Shown piece by piece: positions 1 through 7,026 of a stretch of 64,000 nt of DNA; position 1 is the first letter of the stretch; each line of letters begins with the position of its first letter. The position numbers and the translations under genes were made by a program. The DNA comes from Pleionea sediminis (lineage in GTDB: Bacteria; Pseudomonadota; Gammaproteobacteria; Enterobacterales; Kangiellaceae): positions 1-64,000 of the forward strand of contig NZ_SUNB01000005.1 of NCBI RefSeq assembly GCF_007570825.1, read 5' to 3'. The notes under the pieces were generated by a model. It was given only the letters and a program-made list of their open reading frames with translations, had not been told where the DNA came from and ran no database searches.

Positions 1-1
1 T

Positions 2-40
2 GGATTTGAGTTTACCGAAGGGCTTTCTTATTTTGGATGA
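2..40 (+). CDS. 3' end of a cassette gene (partial)
   Basis: The last 12 codons of a reading frame end in TGA four bases before an attC site, as expected for the gene of the first, truncated cassette. Another frame stays open through the attC, so the frame choice rests on the stop position. No function can be inferred. Confidence 0.35.
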   Translation, partial: GFEFTEGLSYFG

Positions 41-43
41 AAA

Positions 44-100
44 ACATAACAGAGCATTGGAATCGACGCGAACAACGCGCGTCTCAATTTGGCGTTATGC
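44..100 (+). repeat. attC site, 57 bp
   Basis: Left arm ACATAAC at 44-50 and core GTTATGC at 94-100, with a GACGCG/CGCGTC inner stem. Close sequence relative of the attC at 5362. Confidence 0.85.
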
Positions 101-106
101 ACAAAT

Positions 107-607
107 ATGAACTACATACCTATTATATTTTTATTTTTTATAGCTTTAGAAGCTTATGGGAAAGAGATCGTGACGGATTCGTTTAACTATGACTCTTTCA
201 ATGAATCAAAGCATATGCTTGAGTGGCTTCACCCATCGCCATTCGACGCAATAAGGTCGAACTTCGAAGAAAACTTCGAAGAGCAAGTTCCTGGTTCTAA
301 ACTAATGGGGCTGAAAGTCTTAGGCAAGCCTGAGTGGCTAACTGGAGCTATTCCTATTGACGATGATGAAGATCACGTTAGGCTAAGAAGAGCTGGCGTC
401 GCGTTTGCGTTTTCTGTAAGAGTAAGCAGTCCGGATAACGTAATTCATGAGATAAAAGGAGTTTACACGTGGGTTGGAGTAAATATGGATATGCCCGAAA
501 AAGAAATGCAGCGAACCTGGGTAGATATAAACGGAACGCTCGATGAATACGGATCGGATGGTGCGCTTCGCCAACGAGTATACTTTGAGTCAGGCGAAGA
601 TCGATGA
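107..607 (+). CDS. Exported cassette protein of unknown function, 166 aa
   Basis: The product starts with a short hydrophobic signal peptide (about residues 1-18, ending near EAYG), so it is probably periplasmic or secreted. The mature part is acidic with a DDDED cluster near residue 85, followed by a beta-rich stretch. I chose ATG 107, just after the attC core, because an earlier in-frame TTG at 89 lies inside the attC of the previous cassette. No family recognised. Confidence 0.75.
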   Translation: MNYIPIIFLFFIALEAYGKEIVTDSFNYDSFNESKHMLEWLHPSPFDAIRSNFEENFEEQVPGSKLMGLKVLGKPEWLTGAIPIDDDEDHVRLRRAGVAFAFSVRVSSPDNVIHEIKGVYTWVGVNMDMPEKEMQRTWVDINGTLDEYGSDGALRQRVYFESGEDR

Positions 608-616
608 AAAAGATAA

Positions 617-694
617 GCATAACAAAGGTGTCATGTACGCAGCAGCTTGCTGCAGGACTCGCCTTTCGGCTCGCCTCATACACAAGCGTTAGCA
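617..694 (+). repeat. attC site, 78 bp
   Basis: Left arm GCATAAC at 617-623, core GTTAGCA at 688-694, with a GCAGCTTGCTGC inner palindrome. Confidence 0.85.
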
Positions 695-713
695 CTACAA
701 TGAAGTTAGAGAT

Positions 714-1172
714 ATGAGATGGATTGGCCCTTTATTTAAAAACGCTGGAGGTTGGGAAGCTTTCGTAGCTTTCGAACAAGGAAAGTGGTTCGTAGATAAA
801 GACTCACCTATAGAAATCGGAACTGGAAAGTCCGGGGTAATGTTGCTGCCTCTTCTTCAAAAGGGGTATGGTGAAAACTTTGAAAAGCAAATTACTATTC
901 TAGAAAAGGGGCTAATGTCTGTCGGCCAAGACCCAAAGAATGCTCTTCAATTTCCATTTTATGTGCCTGTTTTGACTGCTTACAAGCATATGCCAAACTG
1001 GTGTGATTCGGCAGTTAATTGGCTTGGTGATATACACCTATCCCGCGAGCATGCGATGGAAATATTCGATGCTTGTCATACGCTAGCAATAAGTCAGAGT
1101 GTACGGCAAACAACCATTAAATATATAAACAAGTGGTCAAATGAGAGAGGGTTCCATTTTGCAAGGCCCTAG
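714..1172 (+). CDS. Cassette protein of unknown function, 152 aa
   Basis: Soluble protein without signal peptide or membrane segment, rich in Trp and aromatic residues. The N-terminal half (GGWEAFVAFEQGKWFVD) looks like a small beta sheet and the C-terminal half is helical. It starts at ATG 714, 20 bases past the attC core, and ends directly before the next attC. No family recognised. Confidence 0.75.
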   Translation: MRWIGPLFKNAGGWEAFVAFEQGKWFVDKDSPIEIGTGKSGVMLLPLLQKGYGENFEKQITILEKGLMSVGQDPKNALQFPFYVPVLTAYKHMPNWCDSAVNWLGDIHLSREHAMEIFDACHTLAISQSVRQTTIKYINKWSNERGFHFARP

Positions 1173-1265
1173 TGCTAACAAAGCAATCAACCGGACTTCG
1201 CATTGCGTGGTTCGCTTCACTCACTTTACCACGCAATGCTCCGCTCAGTTATTGCGGCGTTAAAT
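1173..1265 (+). repeat. attC site, 93 bp
   Basis: Left arm TGCTAAC at 1173-1179, core GTTAAAT at 1259-1265. A long stem is formed by GCATTGCGTGG and CCACGCAATGC. Confidence 0.9.
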
Positions 1266-1270
1266 AAGTT

Positions 1271-1735
1271 ATGAAAAATTTAGCTGAATTGAGGAAAAAA
1301 TATTTTAACCCTCAATTTGAATATAAGTTTTATGAAGATCCTCATTATGCAATTGTGTGCTTTGTTAGAGCGCTAAATAAAGAAGATGTATCTGTTTATA
1401 ATAGTATATTTAAAGGAGATCCTCCTGGTTTCGGGTATGAGTGGGGAAGCCTTTGTGGGTTCTTTGATGAAGAGTGGATGCCGACTTTTAAAGTGCCAAA
1501 ATTTCAAGCCGGTGAATATTATGTAGTGTCTTTAGAAGACGATGATAATTCTATCGCAATATATAGTCGAGATGAGCTTGGTGGTTGGTTGGCTTTAGGA
1601 TTAAGTGATTATAATAGAGACATTTTAAAGATATATATGAATGTTGATAAGGTTTTAGACTCGATTAGCAAAAAGTTAAATCGTCAGTCTGATTGGAGTA
1701 ATCTATCAACTTTATTTAACAATCCAAAGCAGTAG
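1271..1735 (+). CDS. Cassette protein of unknown function, 154 aa
   Basis: Acidic, aromatic-rich soluble protein with no signal peptide. It contains a central segment with EYYVVSLEDDD and GGWLALGLSDYN that suggests a small alpha/beta fold. The TAG stop at 1733 lies inside the attC, so the last codons (PKQ-stop) are supplied by the recombination site itself. The start ATG 1271 lies 5 bases after the preceding core. No family recognised. Confidence 0.75.
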   Translation: MKNLAELRKKYFNPQFEYKFYEDPHYAIVCFVRALNKEDVSVYNSIFKGDPPGFGYEWGSLCGFFDEEWMPTFKVPKFQAGEYYVVSLEDDDNSIAIYSRDELGGWLALGLSDYNRDILKIYMNVDKVLDSISKKLNRQSDWSNLSTLFNNPKQ

Positions 1736-1761
1736 ATGAACTACTGTTTGAAGCGTTATGT
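1714..1761 (+). repeat. attC site, 48 bp, overlapping a gene end
   Basis: Left arm ATTTAAC at 1714-1720, core GTTATGT at 1755-1761. Its middle (AAAGCAGTAGATGAACTAC) is nearly identical to the attC at 3023, but here the gene's stop codon is inside it. Confidence 0.85.
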
Positions 1762-1776
1762 TTCGAAGGAGTCTTG

Positions 1777-2235
1777 ATGGGATATTCTATAAGTGGATTA
1801 GTTACTAGTTTTAAATATAAAGGAAACTTGCCACACAAATATTTAATCAGTGACTTTGTGTTTATTCCGTTAGACTCAAAATCGAATGGATTTAAAGGGT
1901 TTTCCGAGAAACCATCCGAGGAATTAACACCTAAAATTAAGCGTTTGGCAAAAGAGATGTCATATGAGGGTAAGGTTGCTTTTATCGAAGCTGACTTCTT
2001 TGGTGGTTCAGGAGAGCAATGCGCTATGGTTTGGGAAAATGGGAAACTAATATGGGGCCCTAAAATTTCAACTCATGATAGTAAAAATGATGATGTAGGT
2101 GCGATAAACGAAGCTTTGGTATGTTTAGGCGTATATCCACACGGTGAAAAAGATGTATTTAGCACTTTGAATCTTGGCTGGAATAGATCAAACGCTGAAT
2201 GGTTAGAAGAAATTAATAACTTAAGTAAAAATTAA
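1777..2235 (+). CDS. Cassette protein of unknown function, 152 aa
   Basis: Soluble protein whose middle reads VAFIEADFFGGSGEQCAMVW and whose end carries a WNRSNAEWLEEINN helix. This beta-strand/GG/helix pattern occurs in many uncharacterised small bacterial proteins, but I cannot name the family. ATG 1777 follows a GAAGGAG ribosome binding site and is preferred over the TTG one codon upstream. It ends immediately before the attC. Confidence 0.8.
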   Translation: MGYSISGLVTSFKYKGNLPHKYLISDFVFIPLDSKSNGFKGFSEKPSEELTPKIKRLAKEMSYEGKVAFIEADFFGGSGEQCAMVWENGKLIWGPKISTHDSKNDDVGAINEALVCLGVYPHGEKDVFSTLNLGWNRSNAEWLEEINNLSKN

Positions 2236-2289
2236 CATAACAAGTTAATTAAAGTGACCCCTATTGGGCACATTATTAAGGCGTTAAAT
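2235..2289 (+). repeat. attC site, 55 bp
   Basis: Left arm ACATAAC at 2235-2241, core GTTAAAT at 2283-2289. The next gene's ATG (2288) overlaps the core. Confidence 0.85.
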
Positions 2290-2638
2290 GCCAAAGGAAT
2301 ATATGAGCTACGATCATCCAATCGAAAACGTCGAAAATGACGTACTTGTCGTCTCTGTTGTAGGCTGTGACGGCAGCTATTTTATGTGGCAAAAAGGCCT
2401 CACCGAAGAGGTTGGTTCTGATGACGGCATATATTTTGAGTTTGATGACCAGATAAATGGTCGTCACAATCAAGTTAAAGAATGCACTGTAACCAATGAT
2501 GGTATTCACGTAGTGCTCGCCAATGGTAACTTGAAGCATCTTTACTTTCCGCTTTACTTTGATAAATTCCAAGAATTACAGGCAGGACTAAAAAAAATAT
2601 ACGCTGAACTAGGTGACATCGTTGAATTCAGCATTTAA
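2288..2638 (+). CDS. Probable Imm10-family immunity protein, 116 aa
   Basis: The central segment DGIYFEFDDQINGRHNQVKE resembles the DG-Y-E-DQ-N pattern that I associate with Imm10 immunity proteins of polymorphic toxin systems. Length and the beta-rich composition fit, followed by a C-terminal helix (FQELQAGLKKIYAEL). No toxin gene is next to it, so it would be an orphan protecting against a partner elsewhere or against competitors. The ATG is made by the attC core itself (GTTAAATG), so the start depends on the preceding site. The family call is from memory of the motif. Confidence 0.6.
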   Translation: MPKEYMSYDHPIENVENDVLVVSVVGCDGSYFMWQKGLTEEVGSDDGIYFEFDDQINGRHNQVKECTVTNDGIHVVLANGNLKHLYFPLYFDKFQELQAGLKKIYAELGDIVEFSI

Positions 2639-2692
2639 CAAGGCACTCAAGCGAGGACGCAGCGATCTGCGCCGCTTAGCTTGGAGTTAACT
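2633..2692 (+). repeat. attC site, 60 bp
   Basis: Left arm ATTTAAC at 2633-2639, core GTTAACT at 2686-2692, inner GCAGCGATCTGCGCCGC stem region. Confidence 0.8.
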
Positions 2693-2705
2693 CTCAAGGG
2701 AAAGC

Positions 2706-3020
2706 ATGAGCAATCAGAATAATTTCGATTTGGAACTTAAAGAGCTAAAAGAGGCGACTACAGATAAATGGCTTATGCAGCAATCGCTAGATTTAGCTGC
2801 TTTTGAATCTCTTTATACTTACCTTGAACAAAAATCAGAACTACTCAAAGATCAGAGCACTGTATCGAAGCAACTTGTTCAGGTAATCCTTGATGCCTTT
2901 AATGCACTAGAGTCGGCGGGTAATATCCAGCAAGCAAACAAATTCATGGTGCTTTTAGGTTTAATTGTACGTAATGAGGCAGCAAGTGACCGTAAATCCG
3001 GTGTACCAAGAATCATCTAA
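2706..3020 (+). CDS. Helical cassette protein of unknown function, 104 aa
   Basis: Almost entirely alpha-helical by composition (Glu/Lys/Leu/Gln rich), with no Cys, no signal peptide and no membrane segment. A CAAGGGAAAGC ribosome binding region precedes ATG 2706. The conserved-looking end reads RKSGVPRII. No family recognised. Confidence 0.75.
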   Translation: MSNQNNFDLELKELKEATTDKWLMQQSLDLAAFESLYTYLEQKSELLKDQSTVSKQLVQVILDAFNALESAGNIQQANKFMVLLGLIVRNEAASDRKSGVPRII

Positions 3021-3022
3021 AG

Positions 3023-3070
3023 AGTTAACAAGGCAAAGCAGTAGATGAACTACCGTTTGAAGCGTTATAT
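3023..3070 (+). repeat. attC site, 48 bp
   Basis: Left arm AGTTAAC at 3023-3029, core GTTATAT at 3064-3070. Sister of the 1714 site. Confidence 0.85.
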
Positions 3071-3088
3071 TTAAATGAGAGTTAAGTT

Positions 3089-3310
3089 TTGGGTAATAAG
3101 TTAAAGATTAGGGTCATTGCATGCATACTATGTTTGCTAACAGCCGCTTTTGCTGTGGATAGGTACATAGCTTGGAAAGTTTTAGAATATTATTTTCATG
3201 AAAGTGACTATTCATACTATGGCTTGTACCCTCTATTTCTTTTGATAGTTTCTATCTACTTCCTTGTCTGCGTATTTAAAGCTCGATTCAAAATTTGGAG
3301 TAACAATTAA
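3089..3310 (+). CDS. Small two-helix membrane protein, 73 aa
   Basis: Two hydrophobic segments (about residues 8-25 and 47-64) separated by a Tyr-rich loop, with a basic C-terminus. The only in-frame start is TTG 3089, preceded by GAGAG at 3077. An overlapping ATG at 3075 opens a 9-codon frame that ends at 3104 and could act as a leader. The function is unknown. Small membrane cassettes of this kind may be antiphage or toxin components, but nothing here proves that. Confidence 0.6.
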   Translation: MGNKLKIRVIACILCLLTAAFAVDRYIAWKVLEYYFHESDYSYYGLYPLFLLIVSIYFLVCVFKARFKIWSNN

Positions 3311-3321
3311 GTCGATAGGAA

Positions 3322-3378
3322 ATATAACAAGAGTCAGGAGTTAAACTCGTGCTTCGTAAACTCAGACAGGTGTTAAAT
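3322..3378 (+). repeat. attC site, 57 bp
   Basis: Left arm ATATAAC at 3322-3328, core GTTAAAT at 3372-3378. The middle holds a GAGTCAGGAGTTAAACTC stem. Confidence 0.8.
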
Positions 3379-3385
3379 TTAATAT

Positions 3386-3733
3386 ATGGCCTTACCAAAA
3401 AATAAATCGCGTAGAATTTCTGTTGACGATATTGATTATCGTTACGCGATTTCTATTTCATGGAAAGATGATGGGAATTTTGACTTTAATGTCACTGTGC
3501 AAAATGAATCATCAAATGGAAGTAAACTACTTCTTAAAGGATTAGTGACGCGAGATTTTTGGCTAGACTTTTCTGATAAAGTTGGGGAGCAGATTGATAG
3601 TGATTTGTATCCAACTATCACCCCTAGACATATAGCTTACTTTATCAGGCAGGCAATTATAGATGGATGGAACTCGGAAAAGCGAGTGAAAGACTTTATC
3701 CTGGAAGTAAGCAATAAAGATTTAACCAGATAA
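3386..3733 (+). CDS. Cassette protein of unknown function, 115 aa
   Basis: Soluble protein with an N-terminal beta-rich half (YAISISWKDDGNFDFNVTVQ) and a helical second half. Its TAA stop at 3731-3733 overlaps the first base of an ATG in the next frame and there is no attC between it and the following gene, so this looks like a two-gene cassette or one whose internal attC has been lost. No family recognised. Confidence 0.7.
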   Translation: MALPKNKSRRISVDDIDYRYAISISWKDDGNFDFNVTVQNESSNGSKLLLKGLVTRDFWLDFSDKVGEQIDSDLYPTITPRHIAYFIRQAIIDGWNSEKRVKDFILEVSNKDLTR

Positions 3734-3789
3734 TGGAGAACGAAAATAAAACAACGTTCTTTTTATTTGAGCGTATGAGCAACAAGATA

Positions 3790-4143
3790 ATGAAGAAACT
3801 TTTAGCATTAATTTTGGGGTATTTAATAGCAGCTTCCTCTGCTATTGCAGATGATAGTGGAGATTTGACCAGCGAGTTGTGGGTCATGATTAAAATAGAC
3901 ACGCCTTTTAGAACACAGAATGAGATTGAACTCGTCGAAGTTGTTACTTCAGCGATCGAATCTAAAGGCAGTGGTGAACTTGATGGGCATAGTAGTGGTG
4001 GATTTCAGTTCGAGTTTAACTACTATGGCATTAAAGATTATGAAGCCGCAAAAAATATGCTCGAAGAAATATTTCAGAAAAATTATCCAGAACTTACTTA
4101 TACGATTTCTAATGAGTACCAAGTGAAGTATGAAAAGCTCTAA
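3790..4143 (+). CDS. Exported cassette protein of unknown function, 117 aa
   Basis: ATG 3790 opens a classic signal peptide (MKKLLALILGYLIAASSAIA) followed by an acidic mature domain of about 97 residues with alternating strands and one helix (YEAAKNMLEEIFQ). In-frame starts at 3733 and 3775 would add a non-signal-like extension. It shares a cassette with the gene ending at 3733. Location is predicted periplasmic, function unknown. Confidence 0.7.
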   Translation: MKKLLALILGYLIAASSAIADDSGDLTSELWVMIKIDTPFRTQNEIELVEVVTSAIESKGSGELDGHSSGGFQFEFNYYGIKDYEAAKNMLEEIFQKNYPELTYTISNEYQVKYEKL

Positions 4144-4201
4144 CAGGGATTAGATATGGATTGGCTAAAAAGTAGTCCCACAATTTAAATAAGTGTTAGG
4201 G
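4137..4201 (+). repeat. attC site, 65 bp
   Basis: Left arm GCTCTAAC overlapping the stop at 4141, core GTTAGGG at 4195-4201. Rather divergent. Confidence 0.7.
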
Positions 4202-4207
4202 CGATAA

Positions 4208-4522
4208 ATGTTTAAAAAAGTGCCAGAAAAATGGGAGAAGTATCGGCGGAAAAACTTAGTGGCTTCGTTAGGGTTAGTCTTCGGGTTACCTTTAGTTGCA
4301 GTGCTTGTAGCTACAATCAAAGTTTGGCTGCCAAATTACGCTGAATATTCATTCCAAACCTTATCAATAATATGGTGCGCTCTCTGGGGCTGGTCGGCAT
4401 TTTGTGTGGTTCGTTGGCCTTGCCCCAGATGCGGAGTACCTTGGTTATCTCATCAAGTAGCAGAATTTGGTGCCAAGCAGTGTTGTTCTCAATGTGGGTT
4501 ATGTTTATATGAAGAGCCTTAA
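4208..4522 (+). CDS. Two-helix membrane protein with C-terminal zinc ribbon, 104 aa
   Basis: Residues 18-36 and about 48-68 are hydrophobic. The C-terminal 35 residues carry two CxxC pairs (CPRCG and CSQCG) about 22 residues apart, as in zinc ribbons. This suggests a membrane-anchored protein with a cytoplasmic metal-binding knob. ATG 4208 follows the attC core by six bases. No named family recognised. Confidence 0.7.
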   Translation: MFKKVPEKWEKYRRKNLVASLGLVFGLPLVAVLVATIKVWLPNYAEYSFQTLSIIWCALWGWSAFCVVRWPCPRCGVPWLSHQVAEFGAKQCCSQCGLCLYEEP

Positions 4523-4586
4523 CAACCACATCAAGATCCCACGCCAGAATGCGGCGACCGACGTGCGGATTATGTGCACGTTAAGA
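4516..4586 (+). repeat. attC site, 71 bp
   Basis: Left arm CCTTAAC at 4517-4523, core GTTAAGA at 4580-4586, GCCAGAATGCGGCGACC inner region. Confidence 0.75.
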
Positions 4587-4753
4587 GCTCGAATATGCAG
4601 TTTATGTAGCGAATTTTCGGTCGTAAACTGTCTAACGCTCATATTAGTAAATGAGTGAAATCAAGGGGTTATATTAGAAGTTGAGGTGAAATTGTTAGAC
4701 AGTGGTGGTGCTCTAACTTGTTGAATTTAATATAAAAACCGGCATTAAAATAA

Positions 4754-4802
4754 CAGACTTTTAATCAATTGGTCGCAGGTTCGAATCCTGCACAACCCAC
4801 CA
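4754..4802 (+). tRNA. tRNA-Lys(TTT) 3' fragment (pseudo-tRNA), copy 1
   Basis: The 49 bases from the anticodon arm (GACTTTTAATC) through the T arm (GCAGGTTCGAATCCTGC) to the encoded CCA match the 3' part of gammaproteobacterial tRNA-Lys. The acceptor strand ACAACCC would need a GGGTTGT partner and a D arm upstream. Only vague resemblance (TTGTTAG at about 4690) is seen there, so no complete cloverleaf forms. A terminator follows directly. It is therefore a fragment, not a functional tRNA. Confidence 0.85.
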
Positions 4803-4812
4803 TTATTTCGAG

Positions 4813-4841
4813 AGGCCGCATAGAAATATGCGGCCTTTTTT
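4813..4841 (+). terminator. Rho-independent terminator in non-coding cassette, copy 1
   Basis: A perfect 10-bp stem AGGCCGCATA/TATGCGGCCT with a GAAA tetraloop is followed by six T. It probably came along with the tRNA-Lys 3' end. Confidence 0.9.
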
Positions 4842-4982
4842 ATTGCATGGAAATTTGGAATAAAAATTAAGGATGATTTGCTATCGCTTGAATCGAGAAA
4901 GCTCGCTCATTGCTTGAATGTCTTTTTTTTGAAAAGAGCCACTCGGTTATCAGAAAGAATATTGCAATTGTCTATAATTTAC

Positions 4983-5051
4983 ACATAACTTATCAAGTCA
5001 GCGATACAATTGCGCGTACCTCGCAATTGATGCTGCTTTTAAGCGTTATAC
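4983..5051 (+). repeat. attC site, 69 bp (copy 1)
   Basis: Left arm ACATAAC at 4983-4989, core GTTATAC at 5045-5051, with a CAATTGCG/CGCAATTG inner stem. Confidence 0.9.
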
Positions 5052-5066
5052 GCCAAAGGAGTTAGT

Positions 5067-5357
5067 GTGACTATTAAGTCAATATTGATGGGAATAGCTT
5101 TAATATCTTTTCTTTTCGCACTACTTAACACTAGTTCGATCACGGAATCTTTTTTCTTTAGTAAGCAAAAAAAGTTCTGGATGTTACTGCTTAACTGGTT
5201 AGTTCCTATAATAGGGCCTGTGCTTGTCTATAAAATGATTCAAGCTTCTTTAATTAAAAATGGTGCTGTAACAGGTGATAATAATTCTAGTACTTATTAT
5301 GGAGCTAACTCAGTTTCAGTTTATGACTACTCTGATAGCAGTGGTGGAGGTGAGTAA
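5067..5357 (+). CDS. Small membrane protein, PLDc_N-like, 96 aa
   Basis: Two hydrophobic segments (about residues 4-20 and 37-57). The second sits in a KKFWMLLLNWLVPIIGPVLVY context resembling the phospholipase D N-terminal (PLDc_N) membrane motif. The tail is Ser/Tyr/Gly rich and soluble. GTG 5067 follows AAAGGAG by several bases and is the only sensible start. The family match is weak and comes from motif shape only. Confidence 0.65.
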   Translation: MTIKSILMGIALISFLFALLNTSSITESFFFSKQKKFWMLLLNWLVPIIGPVLVYKMIQASLIKNGAVTGDNNSSTYYGANSVSVYDYSDSSGGGE

Positions 5358-5361
5358 TGGC

Positions 5362-5420
5362 CTATAACAAGGCATTGGAAAAAACGACGCAAAAAACGCG
5401 CGTCTCAATTAAGTGTTAAT
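5362..5420 (+). repeat. attC site, 59 bp
   Basis: Left arm CTATAAC at 5362-5368, core GTTAATT at 5414-5420. It shares GGCATTGGAA and CGCGCGTCTCAATT with the first attC of the window. Confidence 0.85.
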
Positions 5421-5426
5421 TGAAAT

Positions 5427-5708
5427 ATGAATTACATAATTACTTTTTTACTTATTATATTGTCGTTTTATTCTTCTGCGGAAGCATTAGAGAACAAAGA
5501 GTGCAATGAAGATAATCCTGGATACATTGAGTTTTTCTTAGTAGTTGATGCAAAAGGCGAAGTCGGTGAGTTAGAGCTAGTATGTGAAAGCTCTAAAGGT
5601 GATTTCAAGAAAGTTGAGGCATCATTGTTGAAAATGTATTCAAAATTACAAAATTTTAAGTTTGAGCCAAACTCAAAGCAAAAGGTTTCAATTTATATAA
5701 ACAATTAA
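5427..5708 (+). CDS. Exported protein resembling a TonB C-terminal-like domain, 93 aa
   Basis: A signal peptide (about residues 1-20) precedes a 70-residue domain with pattern FFLVVDAKGEVGELELVCESS followed by a helix and NFKFEP. This is the strand-turn-strand-helix-strand order of TonB C-terminal and AgmX-like domains. One Cys pair may form a disulphide. A stand-alone exported domain of this kind has no assigned role. The fold suggestion is an inference from the motif pattern. Confidence 0.65.
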   Translation: MNYIITFLLIILSFYSSAEALENKECNEDNPGYIEFFLVVDAKGEVGELELVCESSKGDFKKVEASLLKMYSKLQNFKFEPNSKQKVSIYINN

Positions 5709-5773
5709 CAAGGTAAGGCATTGGAAACTTAATCGCTTAACGCGCTTAATTTCCAATGCTCACGACGTTAAGT
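5703..5773 (+). repeat. attC site, 71 bp
   Basis: Left arm AATTAAC at 5703-5709, core GTTAAGT at 5767-5773. Strong stem GGCATTGGAAA/TTTCCAATGC. Confidence 0.9.
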
Positions 5774-5779
5774 ATCTAT

Positions 5780-6082
5780 ATGGAAACTATTGCATTAATA
5801 CTACTTATTGCAGGTGTATTACTTTGTATCAACAACATATATGCGAGTTGGCTTCGTTTTCCAATACACAAGTATTTGAAAAAACGACCAGATGAGGAGT
5901 TTGTATTTGTATCTGGCATACCGTTATTTGGAAGTTTGTTTGTAGTAATTGCTTTGCTTCTTTCATCAGTAAATGTATATGTTTATTGGTTTAGTGTTTT
6001 GCTAGCTTTACTAGATACGGGCGGTATCCATTGGTATCTAGTAACCGTTTTATATTCAACTAGCAATGAAAAAAATACTTAA
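5780..6082 (+). CDS. Small polytopic membrane protein, 100 aa
   Basis: Three hydrophobic segments (about residues 4-22, 44-62 and 66-88) separated by a basic loop (KYLKKRPDE). I chose ATG 5780 because the upstream in-frame ATG 5756 lies within the attC and belongs to the previous cassette. No clear ribosome binding site. Family not recognised. Confidence 0.7.
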   Translation: METIALILLIAGVLLCINNIYASWLRFPIHKYLKKRPDEEFVFVSGIPLFGSLFVVIALLLSSVNVYVYWFSVLLALLDTGGIHWYLVTVLYSTSNEKNT

Positions 6083-6178
6083 CAAGCCAATGTACGCCGC
6101 GCAAAAACACCGCTACGCGGTAGGCGCTGGACTCAAACACGCTGGCGCGCGTTTTCGCCGGTAATTGGAACGTTAGCT
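6077..6178 (+). repeat. attC site, 102 bp
   Basis: Left arm ACTTAAC at 6077-6083, core GTTAGCT at 6172-6178, GC-rich middle with CACCGCTACGCGGT. Confidence 0.85.
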
Positions 6179-6194
6179 GTAAAGGAAAGATAGA

Positions 6195-6527
6195 ATGGAG
6201 AACTCAAACTGGGAATCTTTGTTTCAGGCAATCAAATCAGAGTTACCATTTACTCCTCCTTTTCAATACAAGAAGTATGAAGAGCCTCCATACCCTGAAG
6301 TCTTCGACGAAGACGTATGGTACTTAGGCGACTATTCGTCAGAATTTTTGTTACCTTATTCAAAACTAGAATGGATTGCTATAAGACCACGATACTTAAA
6401 AAGTATTGGTCGCCTTCTTCCTCAAAAAATAGTTTCGTGTGAACAAGAGCTTTTGGCTCTATTAAATAAATTGAATATCAATTTTAAGAATGAAAATGAT
6501 AAAGTGTTCATCAGAAGTTCCAGCTAA
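6195..6527 (+). CDS. Cassette protein, possibly DUF6678-like, 110 aa
   Basis: Soluble protein with an aromatic/proline-rich N-terminal half (FTPPFQYKKYEEPPYPE), a VWYLGDYSSEFLLPYSKLEW segment and a C-terminal helix. The arrangement recalls DUF6678 proteins, but I cannot verify it. AAAGGAAAG precedes ATG 6195. Function unknown. Confidence 0.65.
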   Translation: MENSNWESLFQAIKSELPFTPPFQYKKYEEPPYPEVFDEDVWYLGDYSSEFLLPYSKLEWIAIRPRYLKSIGRLLPQKIVSCEQELLALLNKLNINFKNENDKVFIRSSS

Positions 6528-6587
6528 CAAGCCACAGCATGATGGACGTCTCAACAAGTTGCTCCGCCCATGTGTGGAGCGTTAAAT
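6522..6587 (+). repeat. attC site, 66 bp
   Basis: Left arm AGCTAAC at 6522-6528 overlapping the stop codon, core GTTAAAT at 6581-6587. Confidence 0.8.
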
Positions 6588-6607
6588 GTAGAAATTATCG
6601 AGTAGGT

Positions 6608-6949
6608 ATGAAAGTAACACAGGAAATAGGGAAACTGATTTTAAAGGACGGTCTATTGTCTCCGGTTTATGAGATTGAAATAGACTTAATAAAAAGATGG
6701 AGTATTGTCGCTGAAGAAAATGGGGCGACATACTATTCTTTTCATTTACCTGGAAGCATTCAAAACGTCAGCGTATCTTCAAAAAAAGCTGATGATTTAA
6801 AATATGAGATAGATGAAATATCGAAAATATTAAATATAGAACCGGATTTAGATATTTCTGAAAGTCGATTGTCAGTAACTGATGGCCTAATAGCTGTTGA
6901 TGTCGGTCTTTCTATACCGTTATTAGCTGCTCTTATTGGGAGTAGCTAA
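6608..6949 (+). CDS. Cassette protein with hydrophobic C-terminal tail, 113 aa
   Basis: A soluble, charged N-terminal 85 residues is followed by a hydrophobic tail (LIAVDVGLSIPLLAALIGSS) that could insert in a membrane. ATG 6608 has GAGTAGG just upstream. The frame is open back through the attC to 6539, but that part belongs to the recombination site. No family recognised. Confidence 0.65.
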   Translation: MKVTQEIGKLILKDGLLSPVYEIEIDLIKRWSIVAEENGATYYSFHLPGSIQNVSVSSKKADDLKYEIDEISKILNIEPDLDISESRLSVTDGLIAVDVGLSIPLLAALIGSS

Positions 6950-6955
6950 TACTTA

Positions 6956-7017
6956 ATTTAACAATGCGCTGAAGAAAGGCGCTAAGAACAATCGCGCTTC
7001 TTAGCGAAGCGTTATGT
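6956..7017 (+). repeat. attC site, 62 bp
   Basis: Left arm ATTTAAC at 6956-6962, core GTTATGT at 7011-7017, GCGCTGAAGAAAGGCGC and GCGCTTCTTAGC arms. Confidence 0.85.
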
Positions 7018-7026
7018 GTCACGAGT

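Larger units (their letters stand above)
4587..5045 (+). repeat. Non-coding integron cassette, copy 1 (tRNA-Lys 3' fragment plus terminator)
   Basis: About 460 bp with no credible gene. It is repeated almost exactly at 8830-9309, with scattered substitutions and most divergence around 4872-4905. In order it holds a 9-bp perfect inverted repeat (CTGTCTAAC at about 4628 and GTTAGACAG at about 4693), the 3' part of a tRNA-Lys, a strong hairpin with a T run, and the attC at 4983. The inverted repeat has the form RYYYAAC...GTTRRRY and might be a relict attC, though its middle does not fold convincingly. Confidence 0.85.

Noticed and set aside
4467-4658. 63-codon frame overlapping the zinc-ribbon membrane gene
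   Set aside because: Runs across an attC and into the repeated element, with no ribosome binding site.
4754-4802. Functional tRNA-Lys gene
   Set aside because: Only the 3' part is present. No D arm or GGGTTGT acceptor strand can be found at the proper distance upstream.
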